From NCBI RefSeq assembly GCF_018613605.1, contig NZ_JAGGPU010000015.1:30701-94700 (forward strand): a DNA stretch of 64,000 bases. The letters run 5' to 3'. The notes under the pieces are model-generated. The model was given only the letters and a program-made list of their open reading frames with translations. It ran no database searches and was not told the origin of the DNA. The stretch's first letter is position 1; every line of letters begins with the position of its first letter. This document shows, one piece after another, positions 1 through 9,252 of this stretch. This DNA comes from Pedobacter sp. ISL-64. GTDB lineage: Bacteria > Bacteroidota > Bacteroidia > Sphingobacteriales > Sphingobacteriaceae. Made by a program: the position numbers and the translations under genes.

Positions 1-214
1 GAAAATGATAGTGGTTTCTATCGTGATTGCCATCCCTTTGAGTTATTTCCTGATGAATAAATGGCTGATGAAGTTCGAATTCCACACCGAAATATCATGG
101 TGGATTATGCCGATAGCAGGATTTGGGACTTTGATAATGGCATTGATTACGGTAAGTTTTCAGGCTTATAAAACCGCGAATGCCAATCCTGTTGATGCAC
201 TTAAATACGAATAA
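1..214 (+). CDS. ABC transporter permease, FtsX/MacB-like (3' end only)
   Basis: C-terminal fragment of an FtsX-family permease; the reading frame is open from the window edge, so the start lies outside. Two membrane segments are visible and the protein ends NPVDALKYE, the same C-terminus as the next three permeases. It is the first visible member of a tandem array served by the ATPase at 7826-8506. Family membership is clear from the shared tail; the substrate is unknown. Confidence 0.85.
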   Translation, partial: KMIVVSIVIAIPLSYFLMNKWLMKFEFHTEISWWIMPIAGFGTLIMALITVSFQAYKTANANPVDALKYE

Positions 215-215
215 T

Positions 216-280
216 TCAGTTGGCAATTTTCAGTTAGCAATATAACAATTAACCAGTTTAACAATTTATACAATTAACCC
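216..280. repeat. degenerate short-period repeat spacer
   Basis: The gap between two permease genes consists of imperfect direct repeats: CAGTTGGCAAT-like units, then ACAATTAACC-like units with a period of roughly 10-15 bases. It resembles other periodic spacers in this window in layout but not in sequence. Confidence 0.5.
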
Positions 281-283
281 ATC

Positions 284-2665
284 ATGTTCAGATTAAACCT
301 AAAAATAGCACTACGCAACCTTTGGAAAAACAAAGGCTTTACATTGATCAATGTGGGCGGCTTAGCTATCGGAATGGCCTGTTGTTTAATGTTACTCTTG
401 TACGTTAACTACGAATGGAGTTTTGATAAGCAATATAAAAATGCCGATAAAGTATATTTTGCCGCATTAAATTTAAAGTTTAATGGCAAGCTAGCTACTA
501 CAATGGCCGTTCCTAATAAACTGGCCAAAGCTGGGGTTTCAGAATTACCAGGCATTAAAAGTGCAGCCCGTATTTCGATGAACAATGGCCAGAAATTATA
601 TAGCCATAACCGGAATAATTTTAAATTAATTGGATTTAATGTAGATCCCGATTTTTTAAAAATCCTTGAACAGAAATTTATCTACGGCGATCCAGGTACT
701 GCTTTATCCGAGCCCAATAATGTATTGATAAGCGAATCGACAGCAAAGAAATTATTTGGCGATCAGAATCCAATAGGGCAAAGTATTAAATACGACAACA
801 GGATAAACTTAAAAGTTAGCGCCGTAATACAAGATCTGCCAAAAAATCAAAGCATGCAGTTTGATGTTTTACAGCCATGGGCTTTTTTTGAGCAGGAAAA
901 TCCTTCCGAAAAAGAAAATGGATGGGGAGCAATTACCTGTTTAACCTTATTTCAGCTTAAAGATAATGCTTCTTTAGATGCAACAAATGCAGCACTAAAA
1001 CACTTCATCGTAAACAAAGAACCCGATTTAAAAGAAATGACCTACGAACCTTTTCTTTTTCCTTTAAGCAAATTTCATTTATACGACGATTTTGACAACG
1101 GGAAATCGGTGGGAGGTAAAATTGATCAATTGCGATTATTTGTTTTTCTGGCCATCAGTGTGTTATTTATTGCCTGCATCAATTACATGAATCTTTCAAC
1201 TGCTAAGTCGGAGAAACGTGCGCGTGAGGTAGGTGTTAGAAAGGCTTTAGGTTCAACCAGAAATACAATAATGGGACAGTTTATGGTAGAGTCAATGCTG
1301 TTGTCTTTTTTAGCCATGTTAATTGCCTTTACACTGCTCGAAGTTTCTTTGCCTTACTTTAACAACCTGCTCGATATCTCGATCAAAATTAATTACAACG
1401 CTTGTCAGTTTTGGAGCGTATTACTTGCTATGGTATTGTTAACTGGTTTACTTGCCGGTAGCTATCCTGCATTTTATCTCTCATCTTTTATCCCTGTAAA
1501 GGTGTTAAAAGGCTTTAAAGGTTCAACCGGTTCATTATCTATCCGTAAAACTTTGGTGGTGGTGCAGTTTAGTCTTTCTATCTGCATGATTATTTCTGCA
1601 ATTGTAATTTACAGTCAGATTCAGCACCTTAAAAATAAACCATTGGGCTTTGATCAAACTGCACTGGCACAGATTGATTTGGAAGGAGAGTGGACAAAAC
1701 CACAAAAACTGCAAACTTTTAAAAATGAGCTGGAAAGGGCGGGTGCTATAATTGCCGCAACAGAATATGCTAGCTCGTTTACAGATGGTGGTTCAATTAC
1801 TGGCAACATTCAATGGCCAGGCAAGCCCAAAAATGATGTCTCGATTATTAATTATAGAAGTACAGGTTTCGAATTTGCCAAAACAACCGGTGTAAAGATT
1901 CTTGCAGGGAGAGATTTTGATCCTAAATTTTCGGCTGATACCTCAACATCACTTCTACTCAATCAAACTGCTGTTAAAATAATGAACCTAAAAAATCCTG
2001 TGGGTACCATTATCCATTGGGGTGATAACCCGCCACTTAAAGTGGTGGGTGTGGTGCAAGATTATTCTAACGAATCGCTTGCTTCTAAAATACAGCCAAC
2101 AGTTTATTATTATAATGTTAAAACGAGTCGGGTTTTGCTGCTTAAACTTAATCCTAAGCAATCGCTTTCTAATTCAATCGAAGCGATAAAATCGGTAAGT
2201 CAACGTTTAAATCCTGCTTATCCAATTGAAGTGAAACTCGTTAGTCAGGGCATGGCCGAAAAACTCCGGAGCGAAAAGTTGCTCAGTGTACTTTCCAATA
2301 TTTTTGGAGGATTTGCCATTTTTATTTCCTGTTTAGGTTTATTGGGTTTAGCGTTATATACCGCTGAGCAACGCAGTAAAGAAATCAGTATCCGTAAAGT
2401 ATTGGGCGCTAATCTTTCTGATATCCTGGTCCTTTTGAACAAAGATTTTATGAAACTGGTAATTATATCCAATGTGATCGCTATCCCGGTAGCTTATATT
2501 CTTGTTGCCAAATGGCTGGAGAAATATGATTATAAGATTACCATTAACCCATGGCCTTTTTTGCTTGCCCTTTTAACCTCGGTAATTATTGCCATTTTAA
2601 CAGTGAGCCTGCAAACCTTTAAAGTAGCCAAAGCAAACGCTGTAGATGCACTTAAATACGAATAA
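284..2665 (+). CDS. ABC transporter permease, MacB/FtsX family
   Basis: 793-residue inner-membrane permease with the duplicated layout typical of Bacteroidota: N-terminal membrane segment (about 20-42), MacB-like periplasmic core, FtsX domain with three membrane helices (about 285-405), a second anchor (about 427-447) with a second core, and a C-terminal FtsX domain (about 675-790). The start MFRLNLKIALRNLWKNKG is near-identical to the neighbouring permeases and the end is AVDALKYE. Such proteins work with a LolD/MacB-type ATPase (here 7826-8506) in mechanotransmission, export or lipoprotein-related transport. The substrate cannot be read from sequence. Confidence 0.9.
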   Translation: MFRLNLKIALRNLWKNKGFTLINVGGLAIGMACCLMLLLYVNYEWSFDKQYKNADKVYFAALNLKFNGKLATTMAVPNKLAKAGVSELPGIKSAARISMNNGQKLYSHNRNNFKLIGFNVDPDFLKILEQKFIYGDPGTALSEPNNVLISESTAKKLFGDQNPIGQSIKYDNRINLKVSAVIQDLPKNQSMQFDVLQPWAFFEQENPSEKENGWGAITCLTLFQLKDNASLDATNAALKHFIVNKEPDLKEMTYEPFLFPLSKFHLYDDFDNGKSVGGKIDQLRLFVFLAISVLFIACINYMNLSTAKSEKRAREVGVRKALGSTRNTIMGQFMVESMLLSFLAMLIAFTLLEVSLPYFNNLLDISIKINYNACQFWSVLLAMVLLTGLLAGSYPAFYLSSFIPVKVLKGFKGSTGSLSIRKTLVVVQFSLSICMIISAIVIYSQIQHLKNKPLGFDQTALAQIDLEGEWTKPQKLQTFKNELERAGAIIAATEYASSFTDGGSITGNIQWPGKPKNDVSIINYRSTGFEFAKTTGVKILAGRDFDPKFSADTSTSLLLNQTAVKIMNLKNPVGTIIHWGDNPPLKVVGVVQDYSNESLASKIQPTVYYYNVKTSRVLLLKLNPKQSLSNSIEAIKSVSQRLNPAYPIEVKLVSQGMAEKLRSEKLLSVLSNIFGGFAIFISCLGLLGLALYTAEQRSKEISIRKVLGANLSDILVLLNKDFMKLVIISNVIAIPVAYILVAKWLEKYDYKITINPWPFLLALLTSVIIAILTVSLQTFKVAKANAVDALKYE

Positions 2666-2737
2666 GGTGAAAGGCTAAAAGGTTTAGGGCGTAAGGTTAA
2701 GGCGCCCAGACCTTAAACCCTACACCCTAAACCCTAT
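2666..2737. repeat. telomere-like hairpin repeat (AAACCCTA/TAGGGTTT type)
   Basis: The whole gap between two permease genes is a degenerate inverted repeat. The left half carries GGTTTAGGGCGTAAGG, the right half CCTTAAACCCTACACCCTA, around a short core GCGCCCAGACC. The same design and a similar core (GCACCCAGACC) recur at 7741-7818, with relatives at 31616-31695 and 49771-49858. Confidence 0.7.
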
Positions 2738-2742
2738 GCCTT

Positions 2743-5118
2743 ATGTTCAGATTAAACTTAAAAATAGCACTTCGTAACCTCTGGAGGAACAAGGTAATCA
2801 CGTCAATTAACATTGGCGGCCTGGCTATTGCTTTGGCGGCATTTATTTTGGTAACCATGTATTTTACCTACGAAACAGGTTTTGACAAGGAAAATCCAAA
2901 CTACAACGAAATTTACGTAGTAGGAAGACAGTTGCCTGATTTTAAGACCAATAATACTCCGCCACCATTGGGTAAAGCTATTAAAGCAGAAATGCCAGAA
3001 GTAGTTGCAGTTGGTACCATGAAAATGAGTTTTTTTGAATTTCCGGTTAGCAGCGATCACGGTGTTGTTTTTTTAAGTAAATGCCTCTATCTTGATTATG
3101 CTGCAGCAAAAATGTTTAACATTAAACCCACTGTCGGTTTAACTAAGCCGGAAAGTACAACCGAAAATCTGTTTTACCTAAGCAACGAAAATTATAAAAC
3201 GCTTTTCCCTCATAATAAAAACGGTCAGCCTGAAATGATTTGGCTTGGGAGTAAATCGGCTAATATGACAGGTAAGTTGAGCGGAAGTATTTTTGCCGAT
3301 CCCCACTCTAATATTACTTTCGATGCCATTTCATTGATGAAAGAAGTTGGGATAGGCGAAAACTATGGATACAACAACTATAACACTTATATCCAGGTAA
3401 AACCGGGCACAGATATTCAGGCACTTGAAGCTAAAATTAATGCTCTTTATAAAAAGGCATTGCTTAGAGATGGAGAAGATCCCAATAATGAGACTTTTAA
3501 AGCAACAAAATCCTTTCTCGATCCTTTAAAAAACCAACACCTTAAACCAAAGGCCGGTACCGATGCCAATTATAAAGTACTCATCGCTTTGTCTGTTTTA
3601 GGTGTCTTAATCTTGGTAATCGCCTGTATCAACTTTACCAATCTAAGTATAGCGCAGGCAACCAAACGGGCAAAAGAGGTAGGCATTAAAAAAGTGATGG
3701 GTGCTTATCGCTTTCAGCTTGCTTTTCAGTTTTTAACAGAAATATTAATCCAGTGTTTAGCAGCGACGATATTAGGATTGATTATGGCCGAAATCATCTT
3801 GCCAAAATTTAATAACCTGTTCGTGGTCAATTTATCCATTTGGGTAGCCAATAGTGCTTTATTCTGGCAATTGCCACTTATATTAATTTTTATTACGCTG
3901 ATAGCTGGTATTTATCCTGCCATGGTACTATCCGGATTTAAACCTGCACTTGTTTTAAAAGGTAATTTTCAAACCAGCAAACAGAGCTATTGGTTGCGCA
4001 ACAGCTTATTGGTGGTTCAGTTTAGCGTAGCGGTGGTTTTTATTATAGGCCTGCTCATCATCAGTTCTCAATTAAAATACATGCGTACCCAGGATATTGG
4101 TTTCAAACCCGAACAAGTGGTGTACATTAAAAACCTTGCATATTTCGTCTCGCCAAGCAAATTCGATCCTATAAGAGATAAAATGGTCAAGATCCCAGGG
4201 GTGAAATCGGTTACCGTTACCAATGCCTTGCCGGATGGTTCTGATGGTGGAAAAAATAAATATACTGTTGATGGAAAAGAACAAAGTTTAAGTTTTACAG
4301 ATGTAGATTTTGATTATTTTGAAACATTAGATATTAAGATTAAAGAAGGCAGAACATTTTCCAGAGAATTTAAAACCGATACGGCAAATTCTGCTATACT
4401 TAATGAAGCTGCAGTAGCAAAGTATGGATTAACCAACCCTGTCGGTAAAACCATAAAAGGCTGCCAGAATAAAGAGTATAAGATTGTAGGCGTGATAAAA
4501 GATTTTAAAGCACTTGGATTTGAGAAAGCAGTAGAGCCAACCATTTACGCGATAAATGATCCCTGCGGAAATCCTAAAACAGAAATTATGCTAAAAATAG
4601 AAGAAAGCAAGATGTCTGAAGTGCTGAGTACCTTAAAATCGCAATGGCCGGAGATTAACAAGCTGGATGGAGATAATTTCCGTTACCAATTTCTGGATGA
4701 AATGTATGGTAAACTCTTTAAAAAACAAGAACAATTACAATCTGTATTTTTTGCTGCTGCAATCCTCACCATTTTTATTGCAATACTGGGTTTATTTGCC
4801 TTTGCAAAATACATTACCACTGGTAGAATGAAGGAAATTGCAATAAGGAAAATTCTTGGTGCAAGTCATTTACAGATTTTCAAACTCATTAATAGTTCAT
4901 TCTTTGTTATGGTGCTTATAGCTAATATTATTTCCTGGCCATTGGCATACATATTAACCAAAAAGTGGCTCGAAACCTTTGCATATCGAATCGATCTGCC
5001 TCTTTTCCCTTTTTTAATCAGTGCAGCGCTAACCATTTTGTTAACCATTATAACCGTAAGTATCCAGGCAAACAGTGCCGTAAAAGCAAACCCTGTTGAT
5101 GCACTTAAATATGAATAA
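2743..5118 (+). CDS. ABC transporter permease, MacB/FtsX family
   Basis: 791-residue paralogue of the preceding permease with the same layout: N-terminal anchor, periplasmic core, FtsX helices around 280-400, second anchor around 425-445, second core, C-terminal FtsX helices around 675-790, ending NPVDALKYE. The start follows the telomere-like hairpin by only a few bases. The periplasmic cores differ strongly from the neighbours while membrane parts and tails are alike, as expected for an expanded array whose members recognise different partners. Confidence 0.9.
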   Translation: MFRLNLKIALRNLWRNKVITSINIGGLAIALAAFILVTMYFTYETGFDKENPNYNEIYVVGRQLPDFKTNNTPPPLGKAIKAEMPEVVAVGTMKMSFFEFPVSSDHGVVFLSKCLYLDYAAAKMFNIKPTVGLTKPESTTENLFYLSNENYKTLFPHNKNGQPEMIWLGSKSANMTGKLSGSIFADPHSNITFDAISLMKEVGIGENYGYNNYNTYIQVKPGTDIQALEAKINALYKKALLRDGEDPNNETFKATKSFLDPLKNQHLKPKAGTDANYKVLIALSVLGVLILVIACINFTNLSIAQATKRAKEVGIKKVMGAYRFQLAFQFLTEILIQCLAATILGLIMAEIILPKFNNLFVVNLSIWVANSALFWQLPLILIFITLIAGIYPAMVLSGFKPALVLKGNFQTSKQSYWLRNSLLVVQFSVAVVFIIGLLIISSQLKYMRTQDIGFKPEQVVYIKNLAYFVSPSKFDPIRDKMVKIPGVKSVTVTNALPDGSDGGKNKYTVDGKEQSLSFTDVDFDYFETLDIKIKEGRTFSREFKTDTANSAILNEAAVAKYGLTNPVGKTIKGCQNKEYKIVGVIKDFKALGFEKAVEPTIYAINDPCGNPKTEIMLKIEESKMSEVLSTLKSQWPEINKLDGDNFRYQFLDEMYGKLFKKQEQLQSVFFAAAILTIFIAILGLFAFAKYITTGRMKEIAIRKILGASHLQIFKLINSSFFVMVLIANIISWPLAYILTKKWLETFAYRIDLPLFPFLISAALTILLTIITVSIQANSAVKANPVDALKYE

Positions 5119-5131
5119 GACCTGCGTGAGG

Positions 5132-5178
5132 GCGTTTGGCGATCAGTGCGAATTTATCGCCTAAGCCCAAACGCTTAG
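5132..5178 (+). other. overlapping hairpins in permease intergenic region
   Basis: GCGTTTGG at 5132-5139 pairs with CCAAACGC at 5167-5174, and inner GGCGAT pairs with ATCGCC. An alternative stem CTAAGC (5161-5166) / GCTTAG (5173-5178) uses overlapping bases. There is no T-run, so a simple intrinsic terminator is unlikely. It lies just after a permease stop codon and before a possible promoter. Confidence 0.45.
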
Positions 5179-5287
5179 CGCTATTCTCCGTTCGGAACCG
5201 TACAGGTACTGTTCATAAACGAACATTTTTTCTTTTTGTTTATTTGTATATTGTTGATATTTAGTTGTTTATGTTTTGTTTTTGCTC

Positions 5288-5316
5288 TTGGTATAAAATT
5301 GGCATAAACACTTGCA
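5288..5316 (+). promoter_or_regulatory. possible sigma-54-like -24/-12 promoter
   Basis: Two overlapping candidates lie 26-40 bases before the next permease. TTGGTATAAAATTGGCA (5288-5304) has the required 10 bases between GG and GC but a weak -12 half. TTGGCATAAACACTTGCA (5299-5316) has both half-sites but an 11-base interval, one too many. Weak evidence, offered because the next permease appears to start its own unit after a 223-base gap. Confidence 0.3.
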
Positions 5317-5341
5317 GATTTCATTTTACTAATTATTTGAT

Positions 5342-7741
5342 ATGTTTAAATTAAATTTGAAAATCGCCTGGCGAAACCTTTGGAAAAATAAAGGTTATAC
5401 TTTTATCAATATTTTGGGCCTTTCTATCGGAATGGCAAGCTGCATCCTCATTTTTATTTTTATCCGTTACCAGCTAAGTTTTGATGAAGGTTTTAAAAAC
5501 GAAGATCGTATATACCGTGTAATAAGCGGTTGGACAACACCCGATAATTTTTTCGAATCTGCAGGCACACCTCGACCTCTTCCGGCGGCGATGCGAAATG
5601 ACTTTAAGCAGCAATTTGATAAAGTTGCTGCTATTCAGGCCGGCGGCGGAATTATTAAGGTAAAAGACGAATCCGGAAAAGAGAGAATTAAAACCTCCGA
5701 AAGTGTACATTATGCAGAGCCAGATTTTTTTGAGATTTTAAGCTTTAAATGGCTTGAAGGAAATCCGCGCCAATCACTAAGTCAGCCCAATACTGTTGTG
5801 TTATCAGATGAGATGGCCGATAAACTTTTCGGAGATTGGCACAAAGCAGTTGGGAAGAGCATTAATTTTCAGAACAAAGTAGATCTTAAAGTTACCGGTA
5901 TTATAGAAAAATCACCCGATAACAGCTCTTTCCCACTTAAAGTAATCATTTCTTATAAAACTTATCTAAACCAGGCAAGGCCAGAGTCGACTAACTGGGG
6001 CACAGTTTCTTCTACTTCTGAATGTTATGTATTACTAAAAGAGGGAGCTTCTATTGAGGATGCAAGTAAAAGTCTCCCTCAGTTTATCACTAAATACTAT
6101 CAAAGAGATAATGTTTCGAAAGAAAGCCATCGGTTTCAACAGCTAAGAGATATCCATTATAATGCAGATCTGGGCAATTTTGCGAACAAAGTAATGCCGA
6201 AGAAAGAACTTTATGGATTGGCCATAATTGGTGCTTTTTTATTGTTGACTGCATGTATCAACTTTATCAACCTTGCTACTGCACAGGCCGTAAGCAGGGG
6301 GAAAGAAGTTGGTGTACGTAAAGTGATGGGTAGTTTGCGCAGGCAATTAATTGTACAGTTTCTAACAGAAACTTTAACGATAACAGTTGTTTCACTACTG
6401 GTAGGTTGTGTTTTAACAGAGGTAGCCTTGCCAGGCATGCAAAGCCTGTTTAAAGATCATATTTCATTTAGCATTATCGAACACCCGATCATATTTGTAT
6501 TTATGGTTGTTTTGGTATTACTGGTAAGCTTTTTGGCCGGTTTTTATCCAGCAATGGTCATGTCTGGCTATAGCCCCGCATTAGCCATTAAAAATAAAAT
6601 TACCGCGAATACTGCAGGCTTAAGTTTGAGGAAGATTCTTGTTGTGGTTCAATTTGCAATCACTATTATTTTGATTATAGGCACTTTGGTTGTACTAAGG
6701 CAAATGAGTTACATGCGAGAGAAACCACTTGGTTTTATCCCTACGGCGGTAGCCCTGGTTGATGTGCCTTATGATAGCATGGCAATTACCCGATACCATA
6801 CTTTGCAGGATCAGATCAACAAAATTCCAGGCGTATTGTCAACCAGCTATTGCAGTGCAGCACCATCTTCTGATTTTAATAACGAAAGTAATTTCAGGTA
6901 CAATGGAACAGTAAGATCAACTTTTCAGGCCAACACCAAAACAGGAGATGAAAACTATTTTAAAACATTTGGTTTAGAAATCATTGCTGGTAAAGGCTTA
7001 TCTAAGAGTGATACACTCAAAGATATTGTCGTAAACGAAACCATGTTAAAAAAGCTCAATGTAGTTAACTATAACGATGCGATTGGGAAAACCATCAGGA
7101 TCAATGATAAAACAGGTAACATCATTGGTGTAGTTAAAGATTTTAACAACATGAGTTTGCACGAGCCTATTTCTCCGATTGTGATTAACAGCAACAAAGA
7201 ATCGTACAACACTATAGCTGTAAAGCTTGATAGTAAAAGTATTTTGCCTGCTATGCGGGCGATAGAAAAAACATGGAACACAGTACTGCCCGAATATGTT
7301 TATGGATCTACTTTTATGGATGATAAAATCAGTGAATATTATCAAACCGAAAAAATAATGGGAGCTCTTTTTAAGGTGTTTGCGGGGGTGATCATTTTTA
7401 TTTCCTTTATCGGTTTATTTGGACTGATCTCTTTCGTGGCTACACAGAGAACCCGCGAAGTTGCCATTAGAAAGGTTTTGGGTGCTTCTACATTAGAATT
7501 GGTTAAAATGTTAAATGGTTCATTTCTATTGATGGTTTTTCTTGCCAATTTGGTAGCCTGGCCGCTTGCTTATTTATTCGTTGCCAAATGGCTGGCCACT
7601 TTTACCTACCGCATTGATTTGAATATCTGGCCTTTTGTATTTGCCATGATTATTTCTATGGTCATTACATTGATTACTGTAAGCATCCGCTCATATAAAG
7701 CAGCAGTTGCCAATACCATTGATGCACTTAAATATGAATAA
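5342..7741 (+). CDS. ABC transporter permease, MacB/FtsX family
   Basis: 799-residue fourth permease of the array, starting MFKLNLKIAWRNLWKNKG and ending NTIDALKYE. Domain order as in its paralogues: N-terminal helix, MacB-like core, FtsX helices about 290-410, second helix about 428-448, second core, FtsX helices about 680-795. Unlike the others it is preceded by a 223-base gap with hairpins and a possible promoter, so it may head a separate transcript with the ATPase 84 bases downstream. Confidence 0.9.
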   Translation: MFKLNLKIAWRNLWKNKGYTFINILGLSIGMASCILIFIFIRYQLSFDEGFKNEDRIYRVISGWTTPDNFFESAGTPRPLPAAMRNDFKQQFDKVAAIQAGGGIIKVKDESGKERIKTSESVHYAEPDFFEILSFKWLEGNPRQSLSQPNTVVLSDEMADKLFGDWHKAVGKSINFQNKVDLKVTGIIEKSPDNSSFPLKVIISYKTYLNQARPESTNWGTVSSTSECYVLLKEGASIEDASKSLPQFITKYYQRDNVSKESHRFQQLRDIHYNADLGNFANKVMPKKELYGLAIIGAFLLLTACINFINLATAQAVSRGKEVGVRKVMGSLRRQLIVQFLTETLTITVVSLLVGCVLTEVALPGMQSLFKDHISFSIIEHPIIFVFMVVLVLLVSFLAGFYPAMVMSGYSPALAIKNKITANTAGLSLRKILVVVQFAITIILIIGTLVVLRQMSYMREKPLGFIPTAVALVDVPYDSMAITRYHTLQDQINKIPGVLSTSYCSAAPSSDFNNESNFRYNGTVRSTFQANTKTGDENYFKTFGLEIIAGKGLSKSDTLKDIVVNETMLKKLNVVNYNDAIGKTIRINDKTGNIIGVVKDFNNMSLHEPISPIVINSNKESYNTIAVKLDSKSILPAMRAIEKTWNTVLPEYVYGSTFMDDKISEYYQTEKIMGALFKVFAGVIIFISFIGLFGLISFVATQRTREVAIRKVLGASTLELVKMLNGSFLLMVFLANLVAWPLAYLFVAKWLATFTYRIDLNIWPFVFAMIISMVITLITVSIRSYKAAVANTIDALKYE

Positions 7742-7818
7742 GGGTGTAGGGTTTAAGGTTTAGGGTGTAAGCTAATGCACCCAGACCTTTAACCTTACGC
7801 CTTAAACCTTACACCTTG
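7741..7818. repeat. telomere-like hairpin repeat
   Basis: Begins in the last base of the upstream stop codon and ends 8 bases before the next start. The left half is GGGTGTAGGGTTTAAGG-like, the right half is its degenerate reverse complement (CCTTACGCCTTAAACCTTA), with core ATGCACCCAGACC between. Second member of the family seen at 2666-2737. Confidence 0.7.
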
Positions 7819-7825
7819 AAAAAAT

Positions 7826-8506
7826 ATGATACAACTTAACAACATCGAAAAATATTACGCAAACAAAGGCATTAAAAACTACGTGTTGCGTTTGGTTACC
7901 ACAACAATTAAACAAGGAGAATTTGTTTCCATTATGGGGCCATCGGGTGCAGGGAAATCTACTTTGCTCAATATTATTGGCATGCTTGAAGAACCAACTT
8001 ATGGTTCGTATGAGTTTCTGGGTGAGGATGTAACCTCGTTGAATGAACGCAAACGCATCGAACTTTACCGAAATCACATCGGTTTTGTTTTTCAGGCCTA
8101 CCACTTAATTGATGAAATGACCGTTTACGAAAATATTGAGGCACCATTGCTATACAAAAAAGTAGGTAGCTCCGAGCGGGCAAGCAGAATTGCCGATCTG
8201 TTAGACCGTTTTAATATTGTGGCCAAAAAAGATTTATTCCCGAATCAACTTTCAGGCGGGCAGCAGCAATTGGTTGGTATTGCAAGGGCATTGGCCGCTC
8301 AGCCATCTATAATTCTGGCCGATGAGCCAACGGGTAACTTACAATCGGCACAGGCAGAAGAAATTATGACATTGTTTAAAAAACTAAATCAGGAAGATGG
8401 AATTACCATTATCCAGGTTACACACTCCGAAAAAAATGCGCAATACGGAAATAGGATTTTGCACATTGCCGATGGTGTAGTAAAAGAAGATGTGGCGGTA
8501 GGTTAA
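7826..8506 (+). CDS. ABC transporter ATP-binding protein (LolD/MacB-like)
   Basis: 226-residue ATPase with Walker A GPSGAGKST, signature LSGGQQQLVGIARAL, Walker B IILADEPTGNL and an H-loop (VTHSE). The signature and the TGNL after Walker B are typical of the LolD/MacB/FtsE group that drives FtsX-type permeases, which fits the four permeases directly upstream. It is the only ATPase in the array and probably serves all of them. Confidence 0.93.
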   Translation: MIQLNNIEKYYANKGIKNYVLRLVTTTIKQGEFVSIMGPSGAGKSTLLNIIGMLEEPTYGSYEFLGEDVTSLNERKRIELYRNHIGFVFQAYHLIDEMTVYENIEAPLLYKKVGSSERASRIADLLDRFNIVAKKDLFPNQLSGGQQQLVGIARALAAQPSIILADEPTGNLQSAQAEEIMTLFKKLNQEDGITIIQVTHSEKNAQYGNRILHIADGVVKEDVAVG

Positions 8507-8540
8507 ATATAATTTTATTAAGTTTAGCTTTAGCTTAGAG

Positions 8541-8579
8541 AGATAAACACAGCTGAAATATTAAAGGCGGTGTTTATCT
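8541..8579. terminator. hairpin between convergent genes
   Basis: AGATAAACAC (8541-8550) and GTGTTTATCT (8570-8579) form a perfect 10-bp stem in the gap between the permease ATPase and the convergent fucose-island gene. It lacks a strong T-run, but its position suggests transcript end formation. Confidence 0.45.
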
Positions 8580-8624
8580 AAATATTTTAGTTGATATAAC
8601 GCTCCTTGTTTGTATGCCGTACTA

Positions 8625-9071
8625 CTAATCTTCGTGAAAAATTTCCTCCATATTGCTCCAGGTTTCACCTTTAGCAGCAGCATCGGGCAGTGGAATCTGA
8701 GTCGGTGCGGTTTCTTTCCACCAACGTTGCGTAGTGGTATCAGCAGCCATCTTTTTCATATCAGCAGCAAAATCGTTTCCGGTATACTCGAAATAGCTAA
8801 AAAGATACTGTTTGCCCTCAATTTCTTTTAAATAAATGGAATAATTATGGATGTTGCATGCTGTTATTTTTTTTAATACCCCTGGCCATACTGCCGCATG
8901 TAACTTTTTGTAATAAGCCATCTTTTCGGGTTTCAAACCTGTAATACTGCCATAACGTAACACTTTGTTTGCTGCGTTTACTTCTATTTTTACAGGTGGA
9001 TTACAGGCAGTAACCATGAGCACAAAAGCCAAGGCCAAGAAATACATTGTTTTTAAATTTTTCATGAGCAT
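8625..9071 (-). CDS. RhaM/DUF718-family sugar mutarotase-like lipoprotein
   Basis: 148 residues: a lipoprotein signal (hydrophobic run ending VTAC) followed by an L-rhamnose mutarotase-type domain (YYKKLHAAVWPGVL, YSIYL, YFEY, TTTQRWW, and the acidic end WSNMEEIFHED). The family interconverts anomers of 6-deoxy sugars. Beside a fucosidase and L-fuconate dehydratase, an action on L-fucose is plausible but inferred. A signal peptide is unusual for a mutarotase and suggests work in the periplasm, where the fucosidase releases its sugar. Translation may start two codons later (MKNLK, 9065). A repeat-bearing 180-base gap separates it from the rest of the island. Confidence 0.8.
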   Translation of the reverse strand: MLMKNLKTMYFLALAFVLMVTACNPPVKIEVNAANKVLRYGSITGLKPEKMAYYKKLHAAVWPGVLKKITACNIHNYSIYLKEIEGKQYLFSYFEYTGNDFAADMKKMAADTTTQRWWKETAPTQIPLPDAAAKGETWSNMEEIFHED

Positions 9072-9135
9072 ATAATTTGCTTTTTAATGGTTATAAAGAG
9101 GCTTTCTCATAACTTGTAATTTACTTCGAATTTGT

Positions 9136-9222
9136 CACGTTGTCCAAAGGACTCCTACGGAGTGCCTGTCGAAACGCCTTTTAATACCTTAAAAAAGGTT
9201 CTTCAACAAGCTCAGGATGACA
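9136..9222. repeat. REP-like intergenic repeat
   Basis: Starts GTCACGTTGTCCAAAGGACT and ends CAACAAGCTCAGGATGACA, the two ends resembling inverted arms of the GTCAT...ATGAC repeats elsewhere in the window. The CCAAAGGACTCC part recurs in altered form near 23160. It splits the fucose island from the mutarotase-like gene. Confidence 0.5.
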
Positions 9223-9252
9223 ATTCTTTATTTATGATACAGCCTCATCGAT

